17,142 nucleotides of DNA, from contig JBFFMY010000057.1 of assembly GCA_041563475.1 (NCBI GenBank), forward strand, positions 1-17,142, written 5' to 3'. The translations under genes were made by a program, and so were the position numbers. This DNA is from CAJXZP01 sp041563475. Lineage in GTDB: Bacteria; Bacteroidota; Bacteroidia; Flavobacteriales_G; Salibacteraceae. A model generated the notes under the pieces. It was not told the DNA's origin. It saw only the letters and a list, made by a program, of their open reading frames with translations, and ran no database searches. This document shows positions 8,176 to 15,874 of this stretch, piece by piece (the stretch's first letter is position 1; the number at the start of each line of letters is the position of its first letter).

Positions 8176-8202
8176 CAAATCTAAAGTTTTGTTCAACTTC
8201 AA
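8176..8202 (-). promoter_or_regulatory. Promoter for the TonB receptor/DUF4249 operon
   Basis: The minus strand contains TAGATTTG (8183-8176), an exact TAnnTTTG -7 box, with a TTG (8202-8200) 16 bases upstream as a possible -33 element. This predicts a leader of about 90 bases before the ATG at 8080. No hairpin or riboswitch-like structure is evident in that leader. Confidence 0.5.
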
Positions 8203-8296
8203 CCTAAATAAACTAAACAAAAGTTGCTAATGAGGGCTTTACAACCTTTTTTTAATTCGGGTAAATAATTGAAGTTTGATTTCTTGAATTTGTTTT

Positions 8297-8316
8297 CCCT
8301 AGAATTTAATCTAGGG
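8297..8316. promoter_or_regulatory. Perfect inverted repeat upstream of the SLC13-type transporter
   Basis: CCCTAGA (8297-8303) and TCTAGGG (8310-8316) are exact reverse complements around a six-base ATTTAA centre. The repeat lies 24 bases before the GTG start of the plus-strand transporter, in the divergent promoter region. It could be a dimeric regulator's operator or an RNA hairpin in the leader. A loose T-rich stretch follows on the plus strand (TTGGTTTTATTT), but it makes a poor terminator. I saw no exact TAnnTTTG box on the plus strand in this 259-base gap, so the transporter's promoter is unresolved. Confidence 0.4.
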
Positions 8317-8339
8317 TTGGTTTTATTTAGTTTAGTGCG

Positions 8340-9794
8340 GTGTTAAATTGGCTAAAAATAATTGCAGGTCCTCTCATAGGATTTTTTGTGTATTGGAATT
8401 TATATTCTCAAATTGGAGATTTCAATATGGCGATTACTGGGGGGGTAGCCATTTGGATGGCGGTCTGGTGGATAACGGAAGCCATAAACATCTATTTTAC
8501 TTCCTTAATCCCAATCACTCTATTACCCTTTTTTGGGGTTATAAGCATGAAGGATTTAGCTCCCGCCTATATGCCAGAGATCATTTTCTTTTTCGTTGGT
8601 GGATTTTTACTCGCCTTTACTTTGGAGAAATGGAATTTGCATAAAAAAATCGCCTTCAAATTATTATTATTAATGGGTGAGTCACCGCGTAAAATTCTTT
8701 TTGGATTCATGTTTACAAGCTATTTTTTATCCATGTGGATTTTAAATACAGCTGTTGTTATGATGCTTCTTCCGGCAGCATTGGCGGTAATAGGGCAAGT
8801 AAACTCATCTACCAGAAAGAAAAACTTATCGACACCAATCCTACTTGGAATTGCTTATTCGGCAAGTATAGGTGGTACAGCAACTTTAATTGGTACCGCC
8901 CCAAATTTGTATTTCATGGATTTTTTCAATGAAAATTTTGTTGATTTACAACCCATTACTTTTGCCAATTGGTTTATGGTAGGACTACCAGCCAGTCTCG
9001 TGTTTTTTGTTACTGCTTTTTTCTTCCTTTCTAAAAAGTATTTTAAATCTGATTTTCGAATGAACATTGATGTAGATTTTATTCGTGAATCGTATAATAA
9101 ATTGGGAGCCTTAAACTTTGAACAGAAGATTGTAGCTAGTGTGTTTACCTTTACAGTTGCTTTATGGTTCACGGCAAAAGATTTAAATATTGGTAATTTT
9201 CATTTTACTGGATGGACCCATTTATTTCCGCAACCTTCCTATATAAAAGAAAGCACCATTGCGATGTTAGCTGCATTTGTGTTATATGTATTACCTTCTA
9301 AAAATACCACCGGTCATTTATTGGATTGGAACGCGGCAAAGAAAATTCCAATTGGGGTTATATTTCTTTTTGGTGGCGGTTTTGCTATTGCCAAGGTTAT
9401 TGGAATTACAGGTTTATCCAATTGGTTAGGAGAGAGCCTGAGTTTTGTATCTAATTATCCGCCATTTTTAGTGGTAATCATATTGGCGCTATTTATGACA
9501 TTTTTTACGGAATTAACATCCAATACCGCATCAACGGTTTTAATGTTACCCATTTTGTTCGCATTATCATCGAATATTGATGCTAATCCTCTTTTAATAA
9601 TGATGCCCGTAATTATGTCGGCTTCATTTGCTTTTATGCTTCCTGTTGCCACGCCTCCGAATACTATTGTTTACGCTACCGAAAAAATAACGGTAAAAGA
9701 TATGGCCAAAACAGGGCTAATTTTAAATTTAATTGGGGTTGCAATAAGCACCTTTTTTGTATTAGTGTGGGCAAAGTGGATTTATGGAATTTAA
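8340..9794 (+). CDS. SLC13/DASS family anion:sodium symporter-like permease
   Basis: A 484-residue inner-membrane carrier rich in transmembrane segments. Family signatures run through it: WWITEAINIYFTSLIPITLL (43-62), VGGFLLAFTLEKWNLHKKIA (86-105), SIGGTATLIGTAPN (176-189), ELTSNTAST (391-399) and PVATPPNTIVYATEKI (435-450). DASS carriers import dicarboxylates, citrate, sulfate or similar anions, usually with Na+. The second SNT motif is intact (Ser394-Asn395-Thr396), but the first reads LNT (Leu135-Asn136-Thr137), losing the serine normally found in the ion/substrate site. The start is a GTG: a TAG stop lies four codons upstream and the first in-frame ATG (codon 30) would remove the first membrane segment. 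It is the only plus-strand gene, divergent from the TonB receptor and convergent with the next gene (stops two bases apart). The substrate is not predictable. Confidence 0.9.
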   Translation: MLNWLKIIAGPLIGFFVYWNLYSQIGDFNMAITGGVAIWMAVWWITEAINIYFTSLIPITLLPFFGVISMKDLAPAYMPEIIFFFVGGFLLAFTLEKWNLHKKIAFKLLLLMGESPRKILFGFMFTSYFLSMWILNTAVVMMLLPAALAVIGQVNSSTRKKNLSTPILLGIAYSASIGGTATLIGTAPNLYFMDFFNENFVDLQPITFANWFMVGLPASLVFFVTAFFFLSKKYFKSDFRMNIDVDFIRESYNKLGALNFEQKIVASVFTFTVALWFTAKDLNIGNFHFTGWTHLFPQPSYIKESTIAMLAAFVLYVLPSKNTTGHLLDWNAAKKIPIGVIFLFGGGFAIAKVIGITGLSNWLGESLSFVSNYPPFLVVIILALFMTFFTELTSNTASTVLMLPILFALSSNIDANPLLIMMPVIMSASFAFMLPVATPPNTIVYATEKITVKDMAKTGLILNLIGVAISTFFVLVWAKWIYGI

Positions 9795-9796
9795 CG

Positions 9797-12091
9797 CTAT
9801 TTTACGTTACATTTTTGTATGCATTTTATAACTTCTTGATGATCTTGCTCACTAACGTCAGTCATTCGTTCATATTTTTCTAAGAGTGGTTTTGCCATTT
9901 CACACTGATTGGATTGGCAATATGCTACACCTAATTTCGCGATAATTTGTTGGTTGTCTGGGTCAATTTTCAATGCTTTTTCCATGTTTTCAAACCAAAA
10001 ATCATACTCCTTCATACTGTTGCTTTTTTGGTACAGATTTCCATAACAATCTGCGATTCGCAAGTAGTTTTCTGCTTTTTCCGGAGCTAATGTTGCTGCT
10101 TTTTTGAATAATTTTAAGGCATAACCATAATCTTGGGTCATAAAAGCACATGAGGCTTGACCATACACGCACTCCCATTTAGATTTATCTAACACTACAC
10201 CTTTGGAAAAGGCGTTATTAGCCATGTTTATATATGTCAACTTTCCTTCTTGGGTAGGTTTAAAAGGCACTATTTCTAAATACATATTACCGAGTTCAGC
10301 ATAGCCCTCGTAGGCGTTTAGTTTATTCTTAATGGCATTTTGCGCATGAAATTCTGCACGATCAAAATCGGCAACTATTCTAAAATATTTTGAGGCCATT
10401 ATACTAGAATCCACAAGATGACTTTCTAATTGATACCCAGGCCAAAACAAAAAAGAAATACCGTTAGAAATTGCCGTAGGTTCAGGTTGAAAACTGGCAT
10501 TGAAATTCCCAAATAAATTTGTGCTATCTGGAGTAAATTTGGAGATTATTTTTTGATTATCAGGGGTGTTTTTGACATAAACACAGGCGACATTATCTGC
10601 GTAAACTTGTTTCCATTTCGGGCTATGATAGAGGTATCTATGTAAATTTGGAAATTGCCACGTGTAAAGCATAGCATATTCATAATTGTATTTCGTGTCG
10701 CTATCATCAAAGTAATTTGTGTAATGTGTAATACGAATAAAATCATCAAAAAATTCTTTTGGAAAAATATCCAAATCTCGTAAATCAATATACGACTCAA
10801 AATGCGGGCGCAATTCCCATAAAAAGTATGCGGAACTCAAATAATCTGAAAAGCACCGTTTCGTTTCAAGTTCGTTCTCCTTTGCAAATTTTGCTGCTCC
10901 TGTAGGATTACTATTTGCATAAATAGCAAGGCCATATCTTTCTTTTGAATTCGAAAACTTGTCATAGTATTGATTTGTAACAATTAAAAAATAGAAAAGT
11001 AAGGGTAAGACACCCATGGGGTAGACCAAATACTTAACTAGGTTTTTATCTTTTTGGGAGGCCCATAACTTTACCAAAATTGCGGATGCTATCGGAAATG
11101 CCGCAAGTGTAAGGAAAATCACATTTCGATATCCCGTCATGGCTAAATAGGTAAATGCAATTAACACCCCTATGTATCCACTTCCAAATCGCATAAAAAA
11201 CTTAACTTTTTCCTGTGTAAATAGCCAAAACGAGCCTGTAAAACCAATAATGGCAGCCAAAAACGCGAAATAGGGTTCTTTAAAGGAAAAGTAAAATCCT
11301 GGTCGATAAAAAACGGAGTTTAACTCATTTGTATAGTGATTACTTCCAACTACGCTAAAAAGGAAATACGGATGATAAAACATGTAGAAGCCACGTGGGT
11401 TAATTGCAACAGCCAAAAGAGCCAAACCCGAAGCGAATAAAATGCGATTAACGAACTTCCGTTCTAGTTTTTTGGATAGGAAATTATCTATCCAATACCC
11501 CAATCCAAATGTGATTATTAGGACCATTCCTATGGCGAACCCTTCATGGATGTTTACCCAAATTATCTGCAGCGGGATTAGCCAAAAAATAAAATTTCCG
11601 GGTTTTAATTTATACTGAACAAATAGGTGGATGTATATAATTGTAAATAAATGACTAAACATTTCGGGCCGGCCAATAAGTCTATAATCTATGGCAAAAA
11701 GAAAAATGGTTCCCGTTAAAATTAAAATAGGGTGGGATAGGTTAATTTTTATTTCATAGACTAGTTGGGTAAGATTTTGCGTAATCTTTAAGAAGAAAAA
11801 CGCCAATAAAATATTCACTAAACCTTGTAGTATACCAATGGATTCTGGGCCAGAAACTACGGCAAACCCGTATGCCAAAAGCTCAAACAACCATTTTACA
11901 CTAATCCATTCCGTACCTGAAAGGGTGTAGGAGAAAACATCAGTAGTGGGAATTTGTCCATTTTCTACCATCCATTGCCCGGTGCGAAACATCCACCATA
12001 AATCAGGCTCATGAATTTGTTTTAGTCCTAAAACAAAGGCAACGAGCAGTAATATAATCCCACTTATTTTGTCAAATATTTTCACTTTCAC
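9797..12091 (-). CDS. Polytopic membrane protein with C-terminal TPRs (GT-C-like)
   Basis: A 764-residue protein. The N-terminal ~390 residues hold about ten hydrophobic segments, with conserved islands HEPDLWWMFRTGQW (27-40), IPTTDVFSYT (47-56), RPEMFSH (141-147), WVNIHEG (178-184) and NPRGF (231-235). This DLWWxxRxG...P.TDxFSYT...WVNxH layout is typical of a large uncharacterised bacterial membrane family resembling GT-C polyprenyl-phosphate-sugar glycosyltransferases; an acidic residue in the first loop (Asp30 or Asp51) would be the catalytic candidate. Residues about 395-530 form a probable extracytoplasmic globular part, and about 580-760 hold TPR-like repeats (AEFHAQNAIKNKLNAYEGYA, ALKLFKKAATLAPEKAENYL, MEKALKIDPDNQQIIAKLG). 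The start is GTG: the open frame upstream has no ATG and the next one (codon 34) is too late; a GAGGAGAA stretch about 20 bases before it is the only purine-rich site. It lies 33 bases after the FAH gene, so is probably co-transcribed. Glycosyltransferase activity is inference. Confidence 0.75.
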   Translation of the reverse strand: MKVKIFDKISGIILLLVAFVLGLKQIHEPDLWWMFRTGQWMVENGQIPTTDVFSYTLSGTEWISVKWLFELLAYGFAVVSGPESIGILQGLVNILLAFFFLKITQNLTQLVYEIKINLSHPILILTGTIFLFAIDYRLIGRPEMFSHLFTIIYIHLFVQYKLKPGNFIFWLIPLQIIWVNIHEGFAIGMVLIITFGLGYWIDNFLSKKLERKFVNRILFASGLALLAVAINPRGFYMFYHPYFLFSVVGSNHYTNELNSVFYRPGFYFSFKEPYFAFLAAIIGFTGSFWLFTQEKVKFFMRFGSGYIGVLIAFTYLAMTGYRNVIFLTLAAFPIASAILVKLWASQKDKNLVKYLVYPMGVLPLLFYFLIVTNQYYDKFSNSKERYGLAIYANSNPTGAAKFAKENELETKRCFSDYLSSAYFLWELRPHFESYIDLRDLDIFPKEFFDDFIRITHYTNYFDDSDTKYNYEYAMLYTWQFPNLHRYLYHSPKWKQVYADNVACVYVKNTPDNQKIISKFTPDSTNLFGNFNASFQPEPTAISNGISFLFWPGYQLESHLVDSSIMASKYFRIVADFDRAEFHAQNAIKNKLNAYEGYAELGNMYLEIVPFKPTQEGKLTYINMANNAFSKGVVLDKSKWECVYGQASCAFMTQDYGYALKLFKKAATLAPEKAENYLRIADCYGNLYQKSNSMKEYDFWFENMEKALKIDPDNQQIIAKLGVAYCQSNQCEMAKPLLEKYERMTDVSEQDHQEVIKCIQKCNVK

Positions 12092-12124
12092 CAGTTTGTC
12101 TGCATGGAGGAAGTATTCTCCTCT

Positions 12125-12736
12125 TTATCGTATTGGAATTTTTAAAAGTAATTGTTCACCAATATAGGCATTTAGTTCATCTCCAATTTTTACAGGGCCA
12201 ACACCTTGGGGTGTTCCTGTAAAAATGAGATCACCTATTTTTAAAGTAAAGTATTTTGACACTTGTTCAATAATAGTATCCACTGAAAATAGCATATCCC
12301 GTGTATTTCCAATTTGAACGGATTCCCCATTTTTTTTAAGAGAGAAATCAACTTCATTTATGTCTTTTATTTTGGATACTGGAATAAACTTTCCAATAGG
12401 GGCAGAACCATCGAAAGCTTTTGCTTTTTCCCAAGGAAGACCTTTTTCTTTAAGCGCTGCTTGTAAATCACGGGCCGTGAAATCAATTCCCACAGTAATT
12501 TCGTTGTAATATTTATGGGCAAATTTCTTTTGAATGTGCTTCCCCACCTTGTTGATTCTCACAACAATTTCTAATTCATGATGCACATCATTTGTGAAAT
12601 CTGGAATAAAAAATGGTTTGTCCGATTGCAAAATAGCAGAATCTGGTTTCATAAAAACTACAGGTTCTTTCGGAATTGGGTTGTTTAATTCCTTTGCATG
12701 CATGGCATAGTTTCTTCCGATACAAATGATTTTCAT
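12125..12736 (-). CDS. Fumarylacetoacetate hydrolase family protein (FAHD1/YcgM-like)
   Basis: A 203-residue cytosolic enzyme, the short single-domain form of the FAH fold. It opens with IGRNYAMHAKEL, the substrate-lid motif of FAHD1-type acylpyruvases and oxaloacetate decarboxylases. The divalent metal ligands are visible: HHELEI (Glu54 and Glu56) and GIDFTARD (Asp85). The conserved PWEKAKAFDGSAPIG (101-115) and FTGTPQGVGPV (172-182) complete the active site. Members cleave C-C bonds of acylpyruvates or decarboxylate oxaloacetate; which reaction applies here cannot be told. The ATG is three bases after the stop of the exonuclease gene, indicating co-transcription, although no metabolic link with its neighbours is obvious. 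Length and motifs are complete. Confidence 0.92.
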   Translation of the reverse strand: MKIICIGRNYAMHAKELNNPIPKEPVVFMKPDSAILQSDKPFFIPDFTNDVHHELEIVVRINKVGKHIQKKFAHKYYNEITVGIDFTARDLQAALKEKGLPWEKAKAFDGSAPIGKFIPVSKIKDINEVDFSLKKNGESVQIGNTRDMLFSVDTIIEQVSKYFTLKIGDLIFTGTPQGVGPVKIGDELNAYIGEQLLLKIPIR

Positions 12737-12739
12737 ATT

Positions 12740-13501
12740 TTATTTTATTGAGTTTTTTATTTGCATAAGTACCTTTTTTGTGTTCTGTGAAAAATCTCCG
12801 TTCATCATCCAGCCGTAGTAGGATGGTTCTGACTTTAATACTTCTGCAGCTGGCTTTCCTTTATGCTTACCAAAGTTGAAAACAATTACTTTTTGGTCGT
12901 TTCGAATAAATCTTCCAGCCAAGTCTACCGCATTATGCATAGTAGTAAACTCACTTAAAAATTTCACATCCCGTTTTAAATCAGGATATTTAAGTAATTG
13001 AGCTTCTAAAATTTCGTAAGTGGCAAGAGTATCGGCTTCCGCGCTATGTGCATTGGAAAGATCTTTTCCACAATAGAATTGGTATGCAGCTACTAAGGTT
13101 CTAGGCTCCTTTTTGTGGAAAATATTTTGAATATCTACAAGTTGGCGGGTGGTAACATCGAAATCAAATCCTGCTCGGTGGAACTCTTCTACCAATAGAG
13201 GCACATCAAATTTATTGGAGTTGAAACCCGCTAAATCACAGTCGTTTAAAAAAATAAAAAGGTTTGGTGCAATTTCAGGAAATTTAGGCTCAGAAGCGAC
13301 ATCTTCATCTGAAATCCCATGAATTGCAGTAGTTTTTGGTGGAATTGGTATTCCAGGGTTAACCCTATGTGTTCTTGTTTCTGATTTCCCGTTAGGTAAC
13401 ACTTTGTGTATAGAAATTTCAACTATTCTATCCGTTGAAGTATTTACACCAGTGGTTTCAAGATCAAAAACGGCTAAGGGTTTTTGCAATTTTAAATTCA
13501 T
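12740..13501 (-). CDS. DnaQ-like 3'-5' exonuclease (DEDDh) with C-terminal DUF3820 domain
   Basis: Starting at the ATG at 13501 gives 253 residues; a TTG at 13528 would overlap the promoter-like box and is rejected. The exonuclease domain (about 8-175) has all five acidic/His residues of the DEDDh class: FDLETTG (Asp13, Glu15), GFNSNKFDVPLL (Asp99) and HSAEADTLAT (His152, Asp157). The C-terminal ~45 residues (FNFGKHKGKPAAEVLKSEPS, then YYGWMM) match DUF3820, a small module often fused to such nucleases in Bacteroidota. It resembles the proofreading subunit epsilon of DNA polymerase III and could serve in replication or repair, or in RNA or nucleotide turnover. It follows a terminator and has its own -7 box, so it probably heads the operon with the FAH and membrane-TPR genes. 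Confidence 0.9.
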   Translation of the reverse strand: MNLKLQKPLAVFDLETTGVNTSTDRIVEISIHKVLPNGKSETRTHRVNPGIPIPPKTTAIHGISDEDVASEPKFPEIAPNLFIFLNDCDLAGFNSNKFDVPLLVEEFHRAGFDFDVTTRQLVDIQNIFHKKEPRTLVAAYQFYCGKDLSNAHSAEADTLATYEILEAQLLKYPDLKRDVKFLSEFTTMHNAVDLAGRFIRNDQKVIVFNFGKHKGKPAAEVLKSEPSYYGWMMNGDFSQNTKKVLMQIKNSIK

Positions 13502-13525
13502 GTTTTTTGTATTTATTACTGTTCC

Positions 13526-13533
13526 CAAAGGTA
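13526..13533 (-). promoter_or_regulatory. -7 promoter box for the exonuclease operon
   Basis: The minus strand reads TACCTTTG, matching TAnnTTTG, 24 bases before the ATG at 13501 and downstream of the terminator of the preceding gene. No clear -33 element is seen. Confidence 0.4.
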
Positions 13534-13569
13534 CTTATTCTATTTGGCAGATTCTGAAAATAAGGACAT

Positions 13570-13600
13570 AAAAAAACTCCCTGTGTTTACCACAGAGAGT
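13570..13600 (-). terminator. Intrinsic terminator of the OmpA-family gene
   Basis: Read on the minus strand, ACTCTCTGTG and CACAGGGAGT form a ten-pair stem with one mismatch around the loop GTAAA, followed immediately by a run of seven T. It starts 23 bases after the stop codon of the OmpA gene and ahead of the exonuclease promoter box. The arms are 13600-13591 and 13585-13576. Confidence 0.85.
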
Positions 13601-13622
13601 CTTTAAATTTAAAACGTTTATG

Positions 13623-15746
13623 TTATTGAATTTCCATTTCAACACGTCTGTTCTTTTTACCCCAACGAATAACAAAACCTCCTGTATCGTCAGCAGTATC
13701 TTTTAGTTTAAGTTGTGTTTCTCCATAACCTTCCACTACAATTTGATTAGCTGGAGTACCATTTTTTATTAAGATATCTGCCACTGCTTGCGCTCTTCTA
13801 ACGGATAGCTTTTTATTATACCATGCTGGTCCTTGAGAATCGGTATGTCCTGCAATAACAATTTTCTTTCCTGGAGAATTCTTCATGGTAGCCCCTAATT
13901 TGTTTGCAATAGCTTGGTCGTTGTCAGATAATGTTGATTTATCAAAATCAAAATAAAATACATACACATCTTTACCATCAGAATTTACTACGGCAGTTTT
14001 ACCAAGGTCTGCTATTACTGGATCTTTTTCAAATTTGCTTACTTGAATTTCAGGATCTGTATATGTTGGGTTATTTGGTGTTAACCCGGCCACAAAATCA
14101 GATCTTGATTGCGTTCCTCTGGCATTATCTACACCGTAAAATGCATTTGTTAAAGTAGAGCGTTGTTCAAACACAAAGCCATCTGAATCTTTATTTAAAT
14201 CTACTTCAAGCATTTGATACAAGTCATACTCAACACACATTTCCGGAATAGAAACGTCAAAATATTGAACAGCTTTTTCTGGAACTTCTAATTTTAAAAT
14301 ATAATCCGTTTCAGTATTTACTGGAAATGAATAGGATGATTTATCCGATAATGGAGCTGAAGTTGAAACTACAGCCGAATCTATCGTTAATAAGGTTACA
14401 ACCGCACCCGTAACGCTTCCAGATCTGCTAATTAAATCTCCGGCTAAATTCGTTGATGGAACATCAAAGCAAGTCCAAAATCTCCAAATATCATAATCAC
14501 CTTGACCACCCATTCTATCAGAAGCTAGGTAACCGAATTCTTCATTTCCACCTGTTAACCTAAAGTGTACATCATTCGCAGATGAATTTACAGGCACACC
14601 TAAATTGCGCACATTTGTCCATCCACTATCTGATTTAGTAGCTACAAAAATGTCATACTCACCAATAGAATTATATCCATTCGATGCAAAGTATAATTTT
14701 GTTCCATCGTCACTGATGTACGGTGAAATTTCATCATTTTTTGTGTTGATTCCCTCTAAGTTTTTATACGGGCCCCAATTCCCATCGGCATCTTTTTCGG
14801 ATAAATAGATATCAATACCACCTTTTCCGCCACTTTTATCACTTTCGATAAAAACTTTGTCTTCTGCTCTATTAATTACAATTGAAAGAATTTGCTTATC
14901 CGTAAAACCTACGCTTTTAATATCCGTTTTCACCGGATCACCTAAGTTTTCAGATACCCAAAGAGCTCCATTTCTATAAAAATAGAAACGTGTTAAATCT
15001 TCGCTATATGTTATAGATGATTCATTTCCTTCAGACTCAATATTTTCGTTTAATACAACACCATCAGCCTTAGATCTTGGTAACCATCTTTTATACACAG
15101 GATCATAGTTGGTGTAAAAAATCTCTTCACCACCTTTTTCTTGGTAGGTCATGTATTGGATGGTAAAAAGGTTGGTGTTTGTAGACGTAAACGCTAGGGT
15201 TTTTAAATCCTCATATACCACTGGAGCGTAATCTACAAAAGTCGTATTCACTTCTTCTCCTAAATTTTCAACAAACATACCTTCCGCTGGAGATTTCACA
15301 AACTCAATGCCTGTATTACATTGCTCAATTTTAATATTGATTTCTTCTGCTAAGCCTTTTTCCAATTTAATACCATCTAAATTTTGGTATTTATTATAAT
15401 ACACCTTTGCAGAATCAAATTCACCCGTATAGTGATATGCTTCAGCTTTAAATAATAATACTCCCGGAATCAATGAATCATTTACCTTATCGAAATATTC
15501 CAATGATTTATCTGCATTGGTTCTACTATTCAAGTAGGAAATTCCACAATAAAGGTTAAGTTCAGGATCATTTGGTTCTGTTTTGAGAAGCTCCAAATAC
15601 ATTTGTTTGGATTTCTCCCAATTTCCGTTTTCAAAATGACTAAGAGCTGTGTTACGATTCACCTTTTCTGCCTTTTGAGCAAAAGCTGGTCCGCTTAACA
15701 AAAAGACAGCAGCTATTAAAAGTGTTGTAGTAGTAAATTTGCGCAT
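13623..15746 (-). CDS. TPR / beta-propeller / OmpA outer-membrane protein (PorE-like)
   Basis: Starting at the ATG at 15746 gives 707 residues with a classical signal peptide (1-23, ending GPAFA before QKAEK); a TTG at 15848 would bury it. The domain order is TPR-like helices (about 30-146), PD40/WD40-like beta-propeller blades (about 171-426, for example EISPYISDDGTKLYFASNGY and GYLASDRMGGQGDYDIW), a carboxypeptidase-regulatory-like beta-sandwich (about 431-516), a linker, and an OmpA C-terminal domain (about 592-707) with FYFDFDKSTL, GHTDSQG (Asp636), LSVRRAQAV and NRRVEMEI. This is the order of PorE, the peptidoglycan-anchoring component of type IX secretion, so a role tying the outer membrane or secretion machinery to peptidoglycan is likely. 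Unlike Porphyromonas PorE, no lipobox Cys is present. Bacteroidota carry several paralogues with this layout, so orthology is unproven. It is single-gene, with its own -7 box and terminator. Confidence 0.88.
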   Translation of the reverse strand: MRKFTTTTLLIAAVFLLSGPAFAQKAEKVNRNTALSHFENGNWEKSKQMYLELLKTEPNDPELNLYCGISYLNSRTNADKSLEYFDKVNDSLIPGVLLFKAEAYHYTGEFDSAKVYYNKYQNLDGIKLEKGLAEEINIKIEQCNTGIEFVKSPAEGMFVENLGEEVNTTFVDYAPVVYEDLKTLAFTSTNTNLFTIQYMTYQEKGGEEIFYTNYDPVYKRWLPRSKADGVVLNENIESEGNESSITYSEDLTRFYFYRNGALWVSENLGDPVKTDIKSVGFTDKQILSIVINRAEDKVFIESDKSGGKGGIDIYLSEKDADGNWGPYKNLEGINTKNDEISPYISDDGTKLYFASNGYNSIGEYDIFVATKSDSGWTNVRNLGVPVNSSANDVHFRLTGGNEEFGYLASDRMGGQGDYDIWRFWTCFDVPSTNLAGDLISRSGSVTGAVVTLLTIDSAVVSTSAPLSDKSSYSFPVNTETDYILKLEVPEKAVQYFDVSIPEMCVEYDLYQMLEVDLNKDSDGFVFEQRSTLTNAFYGVDNARGTQSRSDFVAGLTPNNPTYTDPEIQVSKFEKDPVIADLGKTAVVNSDGKDVYVFYFDFDKSTLSDNDQAIANKLGATMKNSPGKKIVIAGHTDSQGPAWYNKKLSVRRAQAVADILIKNGTPANQIVVEGYGETQLKLKDTADDTGGFVIRWGKKNRRVEMEIQ

Positions 15747-15801
15747 GTTTATTACTGTTGGGGGTTTATTTTTTACAAATAAATTATCAAAATTGCTTGG
15801 A

Positions 15802-15809
15802 CAAATATA
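15802..15809 (-). promoter_or_regulatory. -7 promoter box for the OmpA-family gene
   Basis: The minus strand reads TATATTTG, an exact TAnnTTTG match, 56 bases before the ATG at 15746. The -33 region is AT-rich without a clear TTG. The predicted leader is about 50 bases. Confidence 0.45.
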
Positions 15810-15874
15810 ACAATATCTTTTATTAACAGTTAAATTAAAATTTATCAAATAAGAATAAAGAAACCGCTGTTTTA

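Noticed and set aside
8200..8334. Complementary AT-rich stretches CTAAATAAA and TTTATTTAG in the divergent gap
   Set aside because: Low-complexity AT-rich sequence makes nine-base matches expected by chance; the CCCTAGA palindrome is more specific.
8855..9172. Open frame on the minus strand inside the transporter gene (and similar short frames at 1110-1454, 8348-8644, 8735-8932, 9455-9652, 10546-10800, 13931-14158, 14605-14808)
   Set aside because: Each lies wholly within a well-supported gene in another frame and shows no family motif, so they are shadow frames.
9791..9810. TAACG/CGTTA inverted repeat between the two convergent stops, as a bidirectional terminator
   Set aside because: The stem is only five pairs with an eight-base loop and no good T-run on either side.
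2652..11675. Two GGCCGGCC octamers (near 2653 and 11667) in AT-rich DNA
   Set aside because: Both lie inside coding sequence, encode unremarkable residues and are unrelated to any boundary; treated as coincidence.
13502..13528. TTG at 13528 as the exonuclease start
   Set aside because: It overlaps the TAnnTTTG box; the ATG at 13501 leads directly into the exonuclease domain.
15747..15848. TTG at 15848 as the start of the OmpA-family gene
   Set aside because: It would add 34 residues in front of a clean signal peptide and would lie upstream of the -7 box; the ATG at 15746 fits better.
15851..15874. AAAC-AGCG-GTTT hairpin after the E2 gene as a terminator
   Set aside because: The four-pair AT-rich stem is too weak to claim, although termination somewhere in this gap is likely.
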